A DNA stretch of 33,155 nt from Eggerthellaceae bacterium UBA3686 (GTDB taxonomy: Bacteria > Actinomycetota > Coriobacteriia > Coriobacteriales > Eggerthellaceae): NCBI GenBank assembly GCA_002371495.1, contig DFIX01000002.1:1-33155 (forward strand), in the 5' to 3' direction. Each line of letters opens with the position of its first letter. The first letter of the stretch is position 1. The notes under the pieces were generated by a model, which was not told the origin of the DNA, did not search any database, and was given only the letters and a program-made list of their open reading frames with translations. The position numbers and the translations under genes are program-made. Shown piece after piece: positions 1 through 9,955 of the stretch.

Positions 1-289
1 ATGCACGGTTAGAGTAAGTCTTGGCGCCATGAGAAGGAGCCTTCTAAATTCTCGCAGACCTTTGCAAGCGCCGACACCAGTGCCAGTTTGCGCCTGCTGA
101 TGATTGCACGTTAACAGCGATGCATTTAGTAAGCGAATCACACATATAAACGCCCAAAGCAAACAAATTTGCCAAGACATGCATACAACATGCTCAATTT
201 GGTATCATAAACGACCGTTTAACACACTGGTTATAACTGAGCGAATGGGTGTTTGCTCGGTTGCTATTTTGGGCTAGAGGGGGTCTGAT
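1..289 (+). promoter_or_regulatory. Upstream region of the first giant adhesin gene
   Basis: No gene is supported here. The stretch is AT-richer than the coding DNA around it, as expected of a promoter region. A possible -10 box, TATAAC, lies at 232-237, but I see no convincing -35 box at the usual distance. A strong ribosome binding site, AGAGGGGG at 276-283, sits six bases before the ATG at 290 and fixes the start of the adhesin. I see no RNA gene. Confidence 0.4.
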
Positions 290-3200
290 ATGACTAGCCC
301 CAGCAAAGACATGATCAAGTACGAGATTCGTCGTCAGCAGCTCAAGCGCCGCCGTCGGCTCGTTGGGACGTTTGCCGGTGCGGTCGTGCTCATAGCCGCG
401 TTGGCGCTGATGGTGCCGGCGCTCAGCATGACCCGGCAGTCCGCCGTCGAGGAGGCGGGCGTCGTGCCGACCGCCTCGACCTTCCAAGCGGCGCAGATCG
501 AAGGCGCGGATGCATCGGGCTCCGCAGGCGCGCCCGGCATGCCGGCCCAGCTCTTCGAGGGTACGCTGCAGGATTCCCGCACGGGCGACACCGTCCTTGT
601 AAAGGTCGAGGCTCCCGAGGGCGCCTTCCCGGCCGGCACCACGATGACGCTGGCCGAAGTGGCGGACGAAGGCGTCGTCGAGCTGGCCAAACAGAAGGCC
701 GCCGCCGATGCCAACATGCCCGAGACCGCCCGCACCGCCGCCGTAGACATCACCTTCAACGACACGCAGGGCAACGAGGTTGAGCCTGCGACCGAGGTGC
801 GTGTGAACATGAGCGTGCAGGACGCAGCCCCCAAGTCCGGAGTAGCCGTCGTTCACGTCGGCGATGATCACAGTGCCGAGCTCGTTAAGACGGTCGATGC
901 GCCCGCTGCCGCTTCTGCGGTCGGCGTCCACGCGCGAGCCACCGCTGCCGCCCCCGATGCTACTGGCGATATAGCTTCCATATCCTCCGTCGCCGCTGCG
1001 ACCAGGATTCCAGACGTGACTTTCGACGCCAGCAGTTTCTCGGTCTACGCCGTCGTTTACACGGTTGACTTCGCATACGAAGCCGCCATCGAGGGCGAGC
1101 AAGTCATAGGCCGTTTCAGCATAGAGGGCGGTACGTCTATCGCCCTGTCGCAGCTGGTAGAAGTAGTGGGCGTGCTCGATGATACGGATTACGAGGATGC
1201 CAGGGCGTTTATGGGCGATGTATCCGAAGTGTCCTTCAGCGATGAGAGCCTAGTCGAGGCCTCAAAGCGCCTGTTTGTAAACGATTGGGATCTTAAGAGC
1301 AAAAAGGCATTCGCTACCGAGGAAGAGCTCTCGATTACCATGAAAGATGGCCGCGTGTTCACCATGAAGGTGACAGACGATAGCGCGACCTTCTACAATC
1401 TTAAAGACTCTGCGACGTCGATGACAGCTGATCTTAAAGCAAATACAAGCGTCGACTATGACACAAACACGCAGATGTACAGCGCTAACGTAACGACGAC
1501 GTTCAACATCCCAACAGATAAGGCGAAGCAAGAGAAGAACTATGTCGTCGAGTTGGCAGATGACATTGTCATCCCAGATAGCGCCCTTAATATCAAGCGC
1601 AAATCCCTCGATCAGAACTTGAGGATGGAGTCGTTTGAGTATTGGCTCGAAAAACAACCTGATGGCAAGTACGTTCTTAAGATCTCTTTCCTTGATGACT
1701 ATTTGAATGAAGTGGATGTCATCGGGAAGAATACGATTAATCTGGCGCTCCTCGTAAAAGACCTCGATGAGGTAAGCGAAGAACAAAGCAAATTCGATTT
1801 CACGAACGAGCTGCCCGTTAGTGTGGACAACAATATCATCCACTACCCGGAAAACGACAACGGAAGCAGCGACATTTCGGTCGACAAGTCGTACTCCTCT
1901 ATGGGCACTGCCCAAATAGGCGGTAATACCGTCTCGTACGTGGACTACACCGTGACGGTGTCAACGACGAAAGGCACGGGGGAGGCAATCACGCTCACGG
2001 ATACCCTAAGCGGCCTTACCGCCAAATACAACTATTGGCAAAACAGGGAACTGTCAGCCACCGATGTTGAAATCAGGGGTGTCACGGCAAGCGGGCAAGG
2101 CGCCTCGCAGGATTACACGTTTACAAAAGGCGCGAATAACGACTCTTTCTCTCTGCAGCTAGCTCAAATTACGGGGCCGGGGAGCTACACGGTTACCTAT
2201 CGGTATTACCTCGATAAAGATCTGACTGCCGACCTGCAGGATGGAGATACGCGCTTGGAGGCGAGCGGTAGCAACACCGCCATCGCCGAGACCAGCAAGA
2301 TCCACGACTCCGATAACGACGGCTTTTCGTACGTGAAATCAGACCAGCCTGTCGAGGTGGCAAAGACCGGCTCATACGATGCCTCAACGCATAAAATCAC
2401 TTGGACGATTACGCTGAAAATCACAAAAGACCAGCACGACCTGTATGACGAAGCGTTCTCTGCTGCGCAAAACCTGACGATTACCAGGGAAGAGGGTAAC
2501 GGCTTTACCACAACGCAGAACGGAAATACCATTCACTTCAACGACCCGGGTACGTACACGATCACGTATACGACAGATGTCGCAAATCAGTACATGTACG
2601 ATGCCTATAAGGTCACCAATAAAGCTACTGTCGATGAGGACAAATACGACACGGGCAACGTTGACGTGGATGTGCCGACAGTCGGGACTGGCTCAATCGA
2701 CAAACAGCTGGTAAGCAGCGAGCTGGCAAGCTCGGACCCAAGCGCCCACACCGAAACATACAACACCACGTGGCATGTGAATTTCACGCTCCCGAGCACG
2801 CTTCCCGCCGGCACCGTGCTGCGCGATACGCTCACGTATAGCAACAAGGGAAACATCGATCACAAATTCACCGAGGAACAGAAAAGCGCATTTATTGCGG
2901 CGCTCGAGGAAATCTTCGGCCGAGGTGCATTCGACGTCCAGGTGAACGACGTCAATTCTGGGCACGAGCTTGTCCTAACGCTGAAAAACAAATGGACCAA
3001 CAACACTGGAAACCAGGAGGCTTCGCTTACCTACACGACAACTTCCGTCGTGGACCTTGATGTGGTCAACCGCGGGCTCAGCACGCAGACGAGCCCTGAT
3101 AAGTTTACGAATCGCTTCAGCATCGACGATGTGTCAGCGAGCGCGGATTTTGCATATCGGAAGGAAGTTAACAAGATCGATCCGGATTACAAAGACGGCA

Positions 3201-6200
3201 CGAAGGTCACATCTCATACCATAACTCGCGAAAACAATCTCCTGAAGTGGGAAATCGTTCTAAACCTTTCGGCTGATTACAACGATATGACCATAGCTGA
3301 CACTTTGCCTGCGGGCCTTACGGTGGAGAAAGTCGAGATCGGTGGCGAATACAACCTCGATTCGTATTCGCAGTATGCAGATGCTGGCAACACCAGGACC
3401 TTCAGCTACGATGGCGGTAATAGGTACATCGCGAACAATGTTGATTCGATAACCGCGCAGAAGACGGACGAAGGCACCAGCCTCAATGTGCGTCTTGTCG
3501 TTGACGACAATCACCCGAGGTCTGGGTTCTTCAAAGAGGGCGACCAGCTGCACATGATTGTGTACGCAGAGGTGGACGATAGCGAATTTGGTGCGATTTC
3601 AGACTTGACAAAGAGCTATACCAACACGGTGAGCGTTACCGCAGATGGAAAGCCACTCGGTGACGATGAGCAGACCCAGAAGACAACGCTTGAATCATCG
3701 GCCCTATCGAAGAGCGAAATCGAGCTGGCTGCAGACGAGTGGAAGAACTTCCACTACCTTTCGTATCAGGTGCCGATTAATCTCGACGGGCACGCGATGC
3801 TGCCGGCTGACGCCGAGGATAAAACGTACTCGCTCGATGACGTCGTTTCGTTCAACAAGAAGTCGCCGGACGGCAAAGACGTTAACTTCATGCTGGTTCC
3901 GGGCAGCGTGAAGCTTCAGACCAAAAACTCCAACGATGAATGGGAGGACGTAGACAGCGGCGTCAAGTGGACGTATCAATACATCGAGTCCAAGGACGGC
4001 GATCTTCGCTACAAGACTATTCTGGTCAGCGGCTTGCCCGACAATACGGTTCTTCGCCTGATTTACACCTACGAAGTCGATCTGAGCGATACGGAAGCTG
4101 GCCAAGGGTACAGCATCGGCGACGTCACCAACAGCGCGACGGTACATGGCGAGACCGACCGCACCATTACCATCCACACGCATAAAACCTGGCAGGAGTT
4201 CAGCTCGGACGCTTCTACGGAATCCAGCTACACGCTGACGCTCAGCAAGGTCGACCTGAGCGATTACAACAAGCTTCTTCCGGGAACCAAATTTGTCCTC
4301 GAGAAGTACGTGAATGGTACGTGGGTAGTAATCGATGCCATTTCCCAGGAATCACAGTACTTGTCGGCCGAAAGAGATCTGAGCAAATTTGGGTCGGGGA
4401 TCACCTTGAGCGACCCGACCAAAACCTCGTACCAAATCTTCGTGACTGCAAACTCCGAGGGAAGCAGGTACGGCACCCTGAAGATGTACATGCCGACGAA
4501 CGATCAGGCTTACCAGGGCAGCTACTACGAACCCGGCGTCTGCTACCGCGTTCGCGAATACGAGGCGCCCGAAGGCGGATATACGGTCAGCGATGACCCA
4601 GACAAGCAACCGGCTGGCTACTTCTGGTTCAGCAAATACCATGATGGGCAGGAATATACAGGCCAAGTGGTATGGCCGGACGAACGCATAAGGACCCTGG
4701 CAGACGACTTGTCGACCGAATCCGACACGTTCTATATCACGAATGCCAAGGAGGCGTCTCTCAAGATAACCAAGAAGATAATCGGTGACGCCGAGTTGCC
4801 CAAAGATACGCTAAAAGATATCACCTTCACTGTTTATAACAGCGCTAATGAAGAAGTCGGGCGGCTTACCTACGACGATATCCTCAAGAACCAAAACGTT
4901 ATAACGGGCGATAAGATAATCGACGGCCAGACTTACACGGTGAAGGAGACTGGAATCGATGCCAAGGGCGTTACTTGGACTGCGACCTATGCGGTAAATG
5001 GCAGCGAAGACGAAACCACTGCAAGTGGCACCGGCGTAGTCTCTTCGCAGACCGAAATCGAAGTAGGCGAAGTACCGATTGTCAACAATATCGGCACGGT
5101 AACTGTAACGAACAAATACGATTCCAAGAAGACGTCGATTGAGGTTACGAAAGAATGGGTCGACTACGAGGGCAAGGCGATTGCCGCTCCTGCAAGCAAG
5201 ACCGTCAAGTTCCAGGTTTACCAGCAAAAACAAGGCGAATCAGAAGGGTCGCCATATATTGCGAGCGGCGCCGAAGAGGCAGAAACGTACGAGATCGCTT
5301 TTAACGAAGCGACAAAGACCTGGGGCACGACCACGGTCAACGGTCTTCCGCAGTCCTACTACGATGAAGACGGCAACTTGCAAAGCTACAGCTACTACGT
5401 AGTCGAGACTGAGCCGACTGCTCATCTGACGACGACATACAGGCTCGGCGAGCGCGGCGAAGAGTCCACAAGTGCTTCCGATGTCGCAACGGCCAGCCCA
5501 GAGCAGCCGATCGTGATCAAGAACACAGAGGACGAGCCGCCGCACGTAAGCGTTACGAAGAATTGGTTCGACGCAGACGGCCAAACTGATTACACGTCTA
5601 AGACGACCAAAGACAAGGTGTATTTCAAGGTCTTCGTCAACTGGGATTGGAATGTTTATGACCCAGTAGCTGCTGGCGTGATTGCTAATGATCCATCTGC
5701 ATACAACGCCGAGAAGAAGTATTTCATTGTCGATAAGGTCGATAACGGGGACGGCTCGTACTCGTGGGAGACCGTGGACGTTCGGTTCCCGCAAGATTAC
5801 AAGCCGAATAGCAGCTCGTTTACGAACTTCTGGATTCAGGAAGTAGACGAGAACGGAAATGCGGTTAACGACGCGGTGGTGACTTATATGGTCGGCGATG
5901 ACACCGAGCCGCATCCGATTGTCATGAACGGCGGGGAAGGTGACCTCGGTTCGGTTACGATCACGAACACGCAGAAACGGGGCTTGACCGTCAAGAAGGC
6001 CTGGGTCGATGGCGAATCCCATGAGAGCTCCCCGAACGACATCTCTTATCACCTCTATAGAAAGCCGGTCGATGGGGGCGATTGGGAATCGTATAGGCAA
6101 TGGGAAAAGCTTACGCCTAGCTCTGGCTGGTCAAAGACATATTCCGACCTTGAAGAAGGGTATGTGTATAAGGTCGAAGAGCAGAATCCGCCGCAGGGTT

Positions 6201-7423
6201 ACACAGTTTCGTACTCCACGGACGACGAAGGCGCTAATCTCGGCGAGTCGATCACCATCACCAACACCAAGAATCCCACTGGCATTGCGGTGAAGAAACT
6301 CTGGGATGTTCCGGATGGCACGGCTGCGCCCGACTCTGTGACCGTGCAGTTGATGAAGGCCGCCGAAATAGATGACCCTGATGCGATAACCCTTCATATT
6401 CACTACGTTGACCAATGGAACAACACTGTGATATATGATGGCGATTTGAAAGTCAAACCAGGAACGGATGTTTGGATTAAAGATGATAACTGGAATCGCG
6501 CTGAGGGTTACACACTAGTCCAAAAGAACAAAGACTATGCCAATTGGCATGTGATTGAAAATATCCAAGCTTCGGGAACGCTCGGTATAGTGGCCGGAAA
6601 TGCCAGCCCTGTAATTGAATACGAGAAAGCCGTTACGCCAGATGTTAGCAACGGAACACCTGTTCAAAGTGGTGAAGTTGTACTTAATGCCAGTAACAAC
6701 TGGTACAAGGAGTGGACCAATCTCGACGATGGTTACTATTACGTTGTCGAGACTAAAGTAGGGGATGCCGAGCTCGCCTCCGCCGGTTATGAAGTTACCT
6801 ATAGTGACAACAACTCAGGTATCAAAACCGGGACGATAACGGTCACAAACAGAAAGATCGATACGCCCCCTTCCCAAATCGACCTCAAGATCATAAAGAT
6901 TGATGAAGATACCAGATCCGATGACTCGCAGACGCTGTTGCCGGGCGCTAAGTTCAAGCTGTTCAAGTATGTAGCCCCGAACGGTGCAGGGTCTGGAAAC
7001 TACGTCGTATTCCCTGATGAAACGTCTTGCGAGAAGACCACGAGCGACGTCGAAGGCGAAGATTTCGGCACGCTTGTCTTCGAGGGTCTTCCCGATGGTC
7101 AGTACATGATTTCCGAAACGGAATCGCCGGCCGGTTATGTGAAGATTGCTGACGACGATATTTACTTCGATATTGCCAATGGGGTTATCACGAGGTATCG
7201 CAATGCGTACAATGGCACTGCAAGGGACTTTGCTGATGCGATTGCGGAAGACACTGATACGTCAAGCGTCACTTATTCGAACGCTGACAAGTCCATTACC
7301 GTCGGCAATACCTCCGGCAGCGCTCTGCCTAATACCGGCGGCATCGGCACCACGATCTTCACGATCGTCGGTCTAGTCCTGATCGTCGGCGGCATTGTCT
7401 TGTTCGTCCGCCGCAAACGTTAG
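290..7423 (+). CDS. Giant LPNTG-anchored surface adhesin with Cna-B domains (2377 aa)
   Basis: Wall-anchored, multi-domain surface protein, probably an adhesin or pilus-like stalk. Seen: a basic N-terminus followed by a membrane segment (residues about 23-45) acting as an uncleaved or poorly cleaved export signal; a module around residues 84-260 containing EGAFPAGTTM (near 108); a long middle region (about 540-1450) of adhesin-like beta domains with TLPAGL-type motifs; Cna-B-like repeats starting near residues 1488, 1612, 1751, 1897 and 1997, each ending in VTN or ITN; a SpaA-like domain from about 2195 with ETESPAGY; and LPNTG at 2346-2350 with a hydrophobic stretch and RRKR tail. Lys, Glu and Asn at these positions normally form isopeptide crosslinks. 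The fourth true Cna-B is interrupted by an extra domain (about 2034-2120). Composition is mosaic: GC-rich termini and an AT-richer core. The ligand cannot be told from sequence. The gene stands alone with its own hairpin downstream. Confidence 0.9.
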   Translation: MTSPSKDMIKYEIRRQQLKRRRRLVGTFAGAVVLIAALALMVPALSMTRQSAVEEAGVVPTASTFQAAQIEGADASGSAGAPGMPAQLFEGTLQDSRTGDTVLVKVEAPEGAFPAGTTMTLAEVADEGVVELAKQKAAADANMPETARTAAVDITFNDTQGNEVEPATEVRVNMSVQDAAPKSGVAVVHVGDDHSAELVKTVDAPAAASAVGVHARATAAAPDATGDIASISSVAAATRIPDVTFDASSFSVYAVVYTVDFAYEAAIEGEQVIGRFSIEGGTSIALSQLVEVVGVLDDTDYEDARAFMGDVSEVSFSDESLVEASKRLFVNDWDLKSKKAFATEEELSITMKDGRVFTMKVTDDSATFYNLKDSATSMTADLKANTSVDYDTNTQMYSANVTTTFNIPTDKAKQEKNYVVELADDIVIPDSALNIKRKSLDQNLRMESFEYWLEKQPDGKYVLKISFLDDYLNEVDVIGKNTINLALLVKDLDEVSEEQSKFDFTNELPVSVDNNIIHYPENDNGSSDISVDKSYSSMGTAQIGGNTVSYVDYTVTVSTTKGTGEAITLTDTLSGLTAKYNYWQNRELSATDVEIRGVTASGQGASQDYTFTKGANNDSFSLQLAQITGPGSYTVTYRYYLDKDLTADLQDGDTRLEASGSNTAIAETSKIHDSDNDGFSYVKSDQPVEVAKTGSYDASTHKITWTITLKITKDQHDLYDEAFSAAQNLTITREEGNGFTTTQNGNTIHFNDPGTYTITYTTDVANQYMYDAYKVTNKATVDEDKYDTGNVDVDVPTVGTGSIDKQLVSSELASSDPSAHTETYNTTWHVNFTLPSTLPAGTVLRDTLTYSNKGNIDHKFTEEQKSAFIAALEEIFGRGAFDVQVNDVNSGHELVLTLKNKWTNNTGNQEASLTYTTTSVVDLDVVNRGLSTQTSPDKFTNRFSIDDVSASADFAYRKEVNKIDPDYKDGTKVTSHTITRENNLLKWEIVLNLSADYNDMTIADTLPAGLTVEKVEIGGEYNLDSYSQYADAGNTRTFSYDGGNRYIANNVDSITAQKTDEGTSLNVRLVVDDNHPRSGFFKEGDQLHMIVYAEVDDSEFGAISDLTKSYTNTVSVTADGKPLGDDEQTQKTTLESSALSKSEIELAADEWKNFHYLSYQVPINLDGHAMLPADAEDKTYSLDDVVSFNKKSPDGKDVNFMLVPGSVKLQTKNSNDEWEDVDSGVKWTYQYIESKDGDLRYKTILVSGLPDNTVLRLIYTYEVDLSDTEAGQGYSIGDVTNSATVHGETDRTITIHTHKTWQEFSSDASTESSYTLTLSKVDLSDYNKLLPGTKFVLEKYVNGTWVVIDAISQESQYLSAERDLSKFGSGITLSDPTKTSYQIFVTANSEGSRYGTLKMYMPTNDQAYQGSYYEPGVCYRVREYEAPEGGYTVSDDPDKQPAGYFWFSKYHDGQEYTGQVVWPDERIRTLADDLSTESDTFYITNAKEASLKITKKIIGDAELPKDTLKDITFTVYNSANEEVGRLTYDDILKNQNVITGDKIIDGQTYTVKETGIDAKGVTWTATYAVNGSEDETTASGTGVVSSQTEIEVGEVPIVNNIGTVTVTNKYDSKKTSIEVTKEWVDYEGKAIAAPASKTVKFQVYQQKQGESEGSPYIASGAEEAETYEIAFNEATKTWGTTTVNGLPQSYYDEDGNLQSYSYYVVETEPTAHLTTTYRLGERGEESTSASDVATASPEQPIVIKNTEDEPPHVSVTKNWFDADGQTDYTSKTTKDKVYFKVFVNWDWNVYDPVAAGVIANDPSAYNAEKKYFIVDKVDNGDGSYSWETVDVRFPQDYKPNSSSFTNFWIQEVDENGNAVNDAVVTYMVGDDTEPHPIVMNGGEGDLGSVTITNTQKRGLTVKKAWVDGESHESSPNDISYHLYRKPVDGGDWESYRQWEKLTPSSGWSKTYSDLEEGYVYKVEEQNPPQGYTVSYSTDDEGANLGESITITNTKNPTGIAVKKLWDVPDGTAAPDSVTVQLMKAAEIDDPDAITLHIHYVDQWNNTVIYDGDLKVKPGTDVWIKDDNWNRAEGYTLVQKNKDYANWHVIENIQASGTLGIVAGNASPVIEYEKAVTPDVSNGTPVQSGEVVLNASNNWYKEWTNLDDGYYYVVETKVGDAELASAGYEVTYSDNNSGIKTGTITVTNRKIDTPPSQIDLKIIKIDEDTRSDDSQTLLPGAKFKLFKYVAPNGAGSGNYVVFPDETSCEKTTSDVEGEDFGTLVFEGLPDGQYMISETESPAGYVKIADDDIYFDIANGVITRYRNAYNGTARDFADAIAEDTDTSSVTYSNADKSITVGNTSGSALPNTGGIGTTIFTIVGLVLIVGGIVLFVRRKR

Positions 7424-7454
7424 CGCTTTCGGTGCGCTTCGCAAGCCATAAGCC

Positions 7455-7495
7455 CCAAGGAGCCCAAAGAGGATACCCCTCTTTGGGCTCCTCGG
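7455..7495 (+). terminator. Hairpin after the giant adhesin gene
   Basis: A perfect 15-bp stem (7458-7472 pairing with 7478-7492) with a five-base loop lies 34 bases after the stop codon and extends outward with one mismatch. There is no T-tract after it, so on the plus strand it is a GC-type terminator or 3'-end protector rather than a classical intrinsic terminator. Confidence 0.65.
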
Positions 7496-7586
7496 CCTGG
7501 TCGCCGCAATGTAAGCGGTCAGTATTCCCCGTGTTGAAGGCCCGGCGGGCATCGCCGACAATCGTTCCGTCAACCGCCTGCGCCCG

Positions 7587-7660
7587 AAACCGGCCTCGAG
7601 CGAACATCGCGTGCGCTCGGCGGCTCGGCAGCGCATCGGATGCCCGCTCGAGGCCGGTTT
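7587..7660. repeat. Long hairpin repeat, type 1 copy a
   Basis: Outer arms of 16 bases are perfectly complementary (7587-7602, AAACCGGCCTCGAGCG, with 7645-7660). The inner arms (7603-7616 and 7631-7644) pair imperfectly, leaving a loop of about 14 bases. A near copy lies about 125 bp downstream. No protein-coding role is likely. Confidence 0.75.
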
Positions 7661-7711
7661 TCCGGTTCGGAGGCGAGGGAAACCCCTGGTCGCGTGCTCT
7701 GCCCACGTGCG

Positions 7712-7785
7712 AAACCGGCCTCGAGCGAAGATCTGGTGCACGTGGTGGCTCGCTGATGCACCGGATGTCCGCTCGAGGCCGGTTT
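7712..7785. repeat. Long hairpin repeat, type 1 copy b
   Basis: Same outer arms as copy a (7712-7727 with 7770-7785), perfectly complementary over 16 bp. The inner arms contain GGTGCA and TGCACC and pair better than in copy a. That inner GGTGCA/TGCACC core recurs in the type 2 hairpins near 9.85 kb, although the outer arms differ completely. Confidence 0.75.
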
Positions 7786-7839
7786 TGCCCCGCGCGAGCG
7801 ATGGCGCGCTTCGGCTCTGTGTAAGCGACGATAATGACG

Positions 7840-7856
7840 AAAAGGGGAGTCTCCCC
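7840..7856 (-). terminator. Intrinsic terminator of the Rpn-family gene
   Basis: Read on the minus strand, GGGGA-GAC-TCCCC is followed by TTTT, about 32 bases after the stop codon of the minus-strand nuclease gene. The stem is short (5 bp) but the T-tract and position fit. Related T-tailed motifs occur on the same strand at 9581-9599 (degenerate) and 10105-10121. Confidence 0.6.
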
Positions 7857-7887
7857 AATTTGTACCTGCGCTATCCACACGCCGCCG

Positions 7888-9132
7888 CTACCCGCGCGCC
7901 CGTGCTACGAGCTCGGCGTAGCGGGCACGCTCGTCCTGCGGTATGCTGAGCAGCTCCATGGCCTCCTCGGCTGTGGCGCCGGTCTTCGACATCAGGCTGG
8001 CGATGGAGTTCGTGAGCCCTCGCTCCAACCCCTGCTCGATCCCTCGCTCGAGCCCCTGCGCCAGTCCCTGCTGCATTCCGTCCTCGAAGCCGTCGCGGCG
8101 GTCAAGGCGCCGCTGCCGCTCTTCGTCGAATTCGGTCATGAACATGTCGAACACCTCCGCCCGCTTTTGGGTCAGGTACTCCACGAGCCGGCCGGTCGCT
8201 ATGCAGTCGTCCATCGCGCCGCCCACGGCCTCGCTCAGCGTGGCTCCCTCGACCGAATTATACACGCGCACCCGCTCGACGAAGTACGAGTATCCCTCGA
8301 GCGTGGGGCTGCGCTCGGCGATCTCGGGGTTGTGGCCCCAGTTGATGTTGACGACCTCGCAGGCCACGTCAATCGAGCCGCCTGTGCCGGCGAACGAGTC
8401 CGACAGCCTCAGCACGTGGCGGTCGGGCCGGTCCTTGGGTCCGTTGTAGAAGACGACGTAGCGCGGCGTCGGCAGCTCCAGGAGCCTCTCGCCGTACAGG
8501 TTCAGCTCCTCCTTCTCCACGTGGGCCGAGTAGAGCCGCGCGAAGTACAGAAGCCCCCGCAAGGGCATGTTGGGGTTCGGGCTTGCCTGGTGCTCCCATA
8601 GCACCTGCTCGCTTCCCAGCAGGAACGACACGTCGTTCTTGACGTTGAGGTATATGACGTCGCCGAGCGTCGTCAGCTCTAGTGCGTCGGGGTCGTCGTA
8701 GTCGGTGCCGTTGAGCGCGTTGTACAGCTCGAGGGCGTTGGCCTTGCGCTCGGGCGAGCCGAACAGGTCGCGGAACATCGTGTCCTTGTGGAGCCTGTTC
8801 GCCTCTGCGCTCTTCGGGAAGAAGCCGCCCGAAACCAGTGGGACGCCGACGAGCGGTGCGGTCATGCTAGGCGCATTCGCCGTTGGCGCTCCTACCGTAG
8901 GATCCGCCGCTGTCTTTACCGAGGACATGTCCGTCGCTGCGGGACTTGCCGTCTCAGAAGCAGTTGCGTTCTCATCCGCAGGACCTGTCGAGGCATCAAG
9001 GGCGGATGAGGCCATCGCCACGGAGCCAATTGCCATTCCGAGCGCCGCGTTCGCCGTTGCGGAATCCGCAGCCGCTTGTGATGTGGGCGCTTTTCCTGCC
9101 GAGCGCTCGCTTGCAACCATGCTGTCTGCCAT
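7888..9132 (-). CDS. Rpn-family PD-(D/E)XK nuclease (recombination-promoting nuclease / putative transposase family)
   Basis: Rpn-like proteins are PD-(D/E)XK-fold DNA endonucleases linked to RecA-independent recombination. Numbering from an upstream TTG at 9171, the core runs from about residue 127 (HKDTMFRDLFGSPERK) to 310. D180 in KND and the E193/Q195 pair of WEHQ match the family's catalytic acid and E-x-Q motifs. The C-terminus has the family's Gly-x-x-x-Gly series (GFEDGMQQGLAQGLERG, from 361). I take ATG at 9132 (M14 of the long form) because AAGGCGAGG precedes it. The TTG at 9171 would add 13 residues. Odd: about 110 residues of Ala/Ser/Thr-rich low-complexity sequence precede the usual family start, so the real start could be even later. 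The gene opposes its neighbours, ends at its own terminator, and lies between two pairs of long hairpins. Confidence 0.82.
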   Translation of the reverse strand: MADSMVASERSAGKAPTSQAAADSATANAALGMAIGSVAMASSALDASTGPADENATASETASPAATDMSSVKTAADPTVGAPTANAPSMTAPLVGVPLVSGGFFPKSAEANRLHKDTMFRDLFGSPERKANALELYNALNGTDYDDPDALELTTLGDVIYLNVKNDVSFLLGSEQVLWEHQASPNPNMPLRGLLYFARLYSAHVEKEELNLYGERLLELPTPRYVVFYNGPKDRPDRHVLRLSDSFAGTGGSIDVACEVVNINWGHNPEIAERSPTLEGYSYFVERVRVYNSVEGATLSEAVGGAMDDCIATGRLVEYLTQKRAEVFDMFMTEFDEERQRRLDRRDGFEDGMQQGLAQGLERGIEQGLERGLTNSIASLMSKTGATAEEAMELLSIPQDERARYAELVARARG

Positions 9133-9664
9133 ATTCGTACCCGCCTCGCCTTGTTGATTGACTGTGCTCAAGCGGTCGGGCGCGGGCGTTGGCTGTCCTT
9201 CCTAGCCACATGTTCGACGCCGCGCCCGTTGCCCGCCGCTCCTCTTGAGCATAGGTGCTTGAGGTTGCCCTGCGACCCGACGCGCGTCCTCCCGCCGAGT
9301 CGCGAAAGCATGCCCGCGCCGCCCTGTAAGCATGACCGCAAACCCGAGGATCCTTGCCCGTGGGTTGACGAGAGGGACCCGCAAATTCGTATCGCATGTG
9401 TTAGGATTCGCCTAAACCGGCTCAAGACGCGGGGCCCTGATGCGACGTACCAGATGGCAGCTATGTTTTTGACGGCTCGCCAATGCTTGTTGGCGATTGC
9501 CAGCTGGCGCATTGGCCGCAGTCCGCGCCGATGCTTTTGCGAAGGAGGTGGTGAAAGACCGCGTCCGAACACTTCGCGACAAAAAAAGGCGTTACCCCAA
9601 TTGCCAGGATAGGGACTGCAACAGAAGTGCATCCCAGAGCCATCAAGGCAAATCGTGGGGCAAA

Positions 9665-9707
9665 CTCCTGTGCGCCCATGTGACCAGGTCAGCCGGGCGC
9701 ACAGGAG
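9665..9707. repeat. 13-bp perfect hairpin
   Basis: CTCCTGTGCGCCC at 9665-9677 pairs perfectly with 9695-9707 around a 17-base loop. No T-tract follows on either strand and no gene ends nearby, so its role is unknown. It differs in sequence from the long hairpins on either side. Confidence 0.6.
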
Positions 9708-9829
9708 CGCGCCCTACAGCGATGACCTCATGCGGCCCGAAAGGCGCAAAGAGCGCGAGGCGAGACTTTTGTCACAGCCCCCTAGCAAAGAAGAGCACCT
9801 GGGTGAAGCGTTCGTACGGGCATGGACCC

Positions 9830-9906
9830 AAAACACGCCCAAGGTCGACATTTGCTGCACATTGCCGGCGCCCAGATGCACCAAATGTCGACCCTGGGCG
9901 TGTTTT
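9830..9906. repeat. Long hairpin repeat, type 2 copy a
   Basis: Two 30-base arms (9830-9859 and 9877-9906) are complementary at 28 of 30 positions around a 17-base loop. Outer arms begin AAAACACGCCC; inner parts contain GTCGACATTTG, with TGCACC near the loop. It is one of the strongest inverted repeats in the window. Confidence 0.8.
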
Positions 9907-9955
9907 CTCGCATCCCGAAATTCACGACCTGGGCTTTCTCCCGCGCTGCGCCTCG

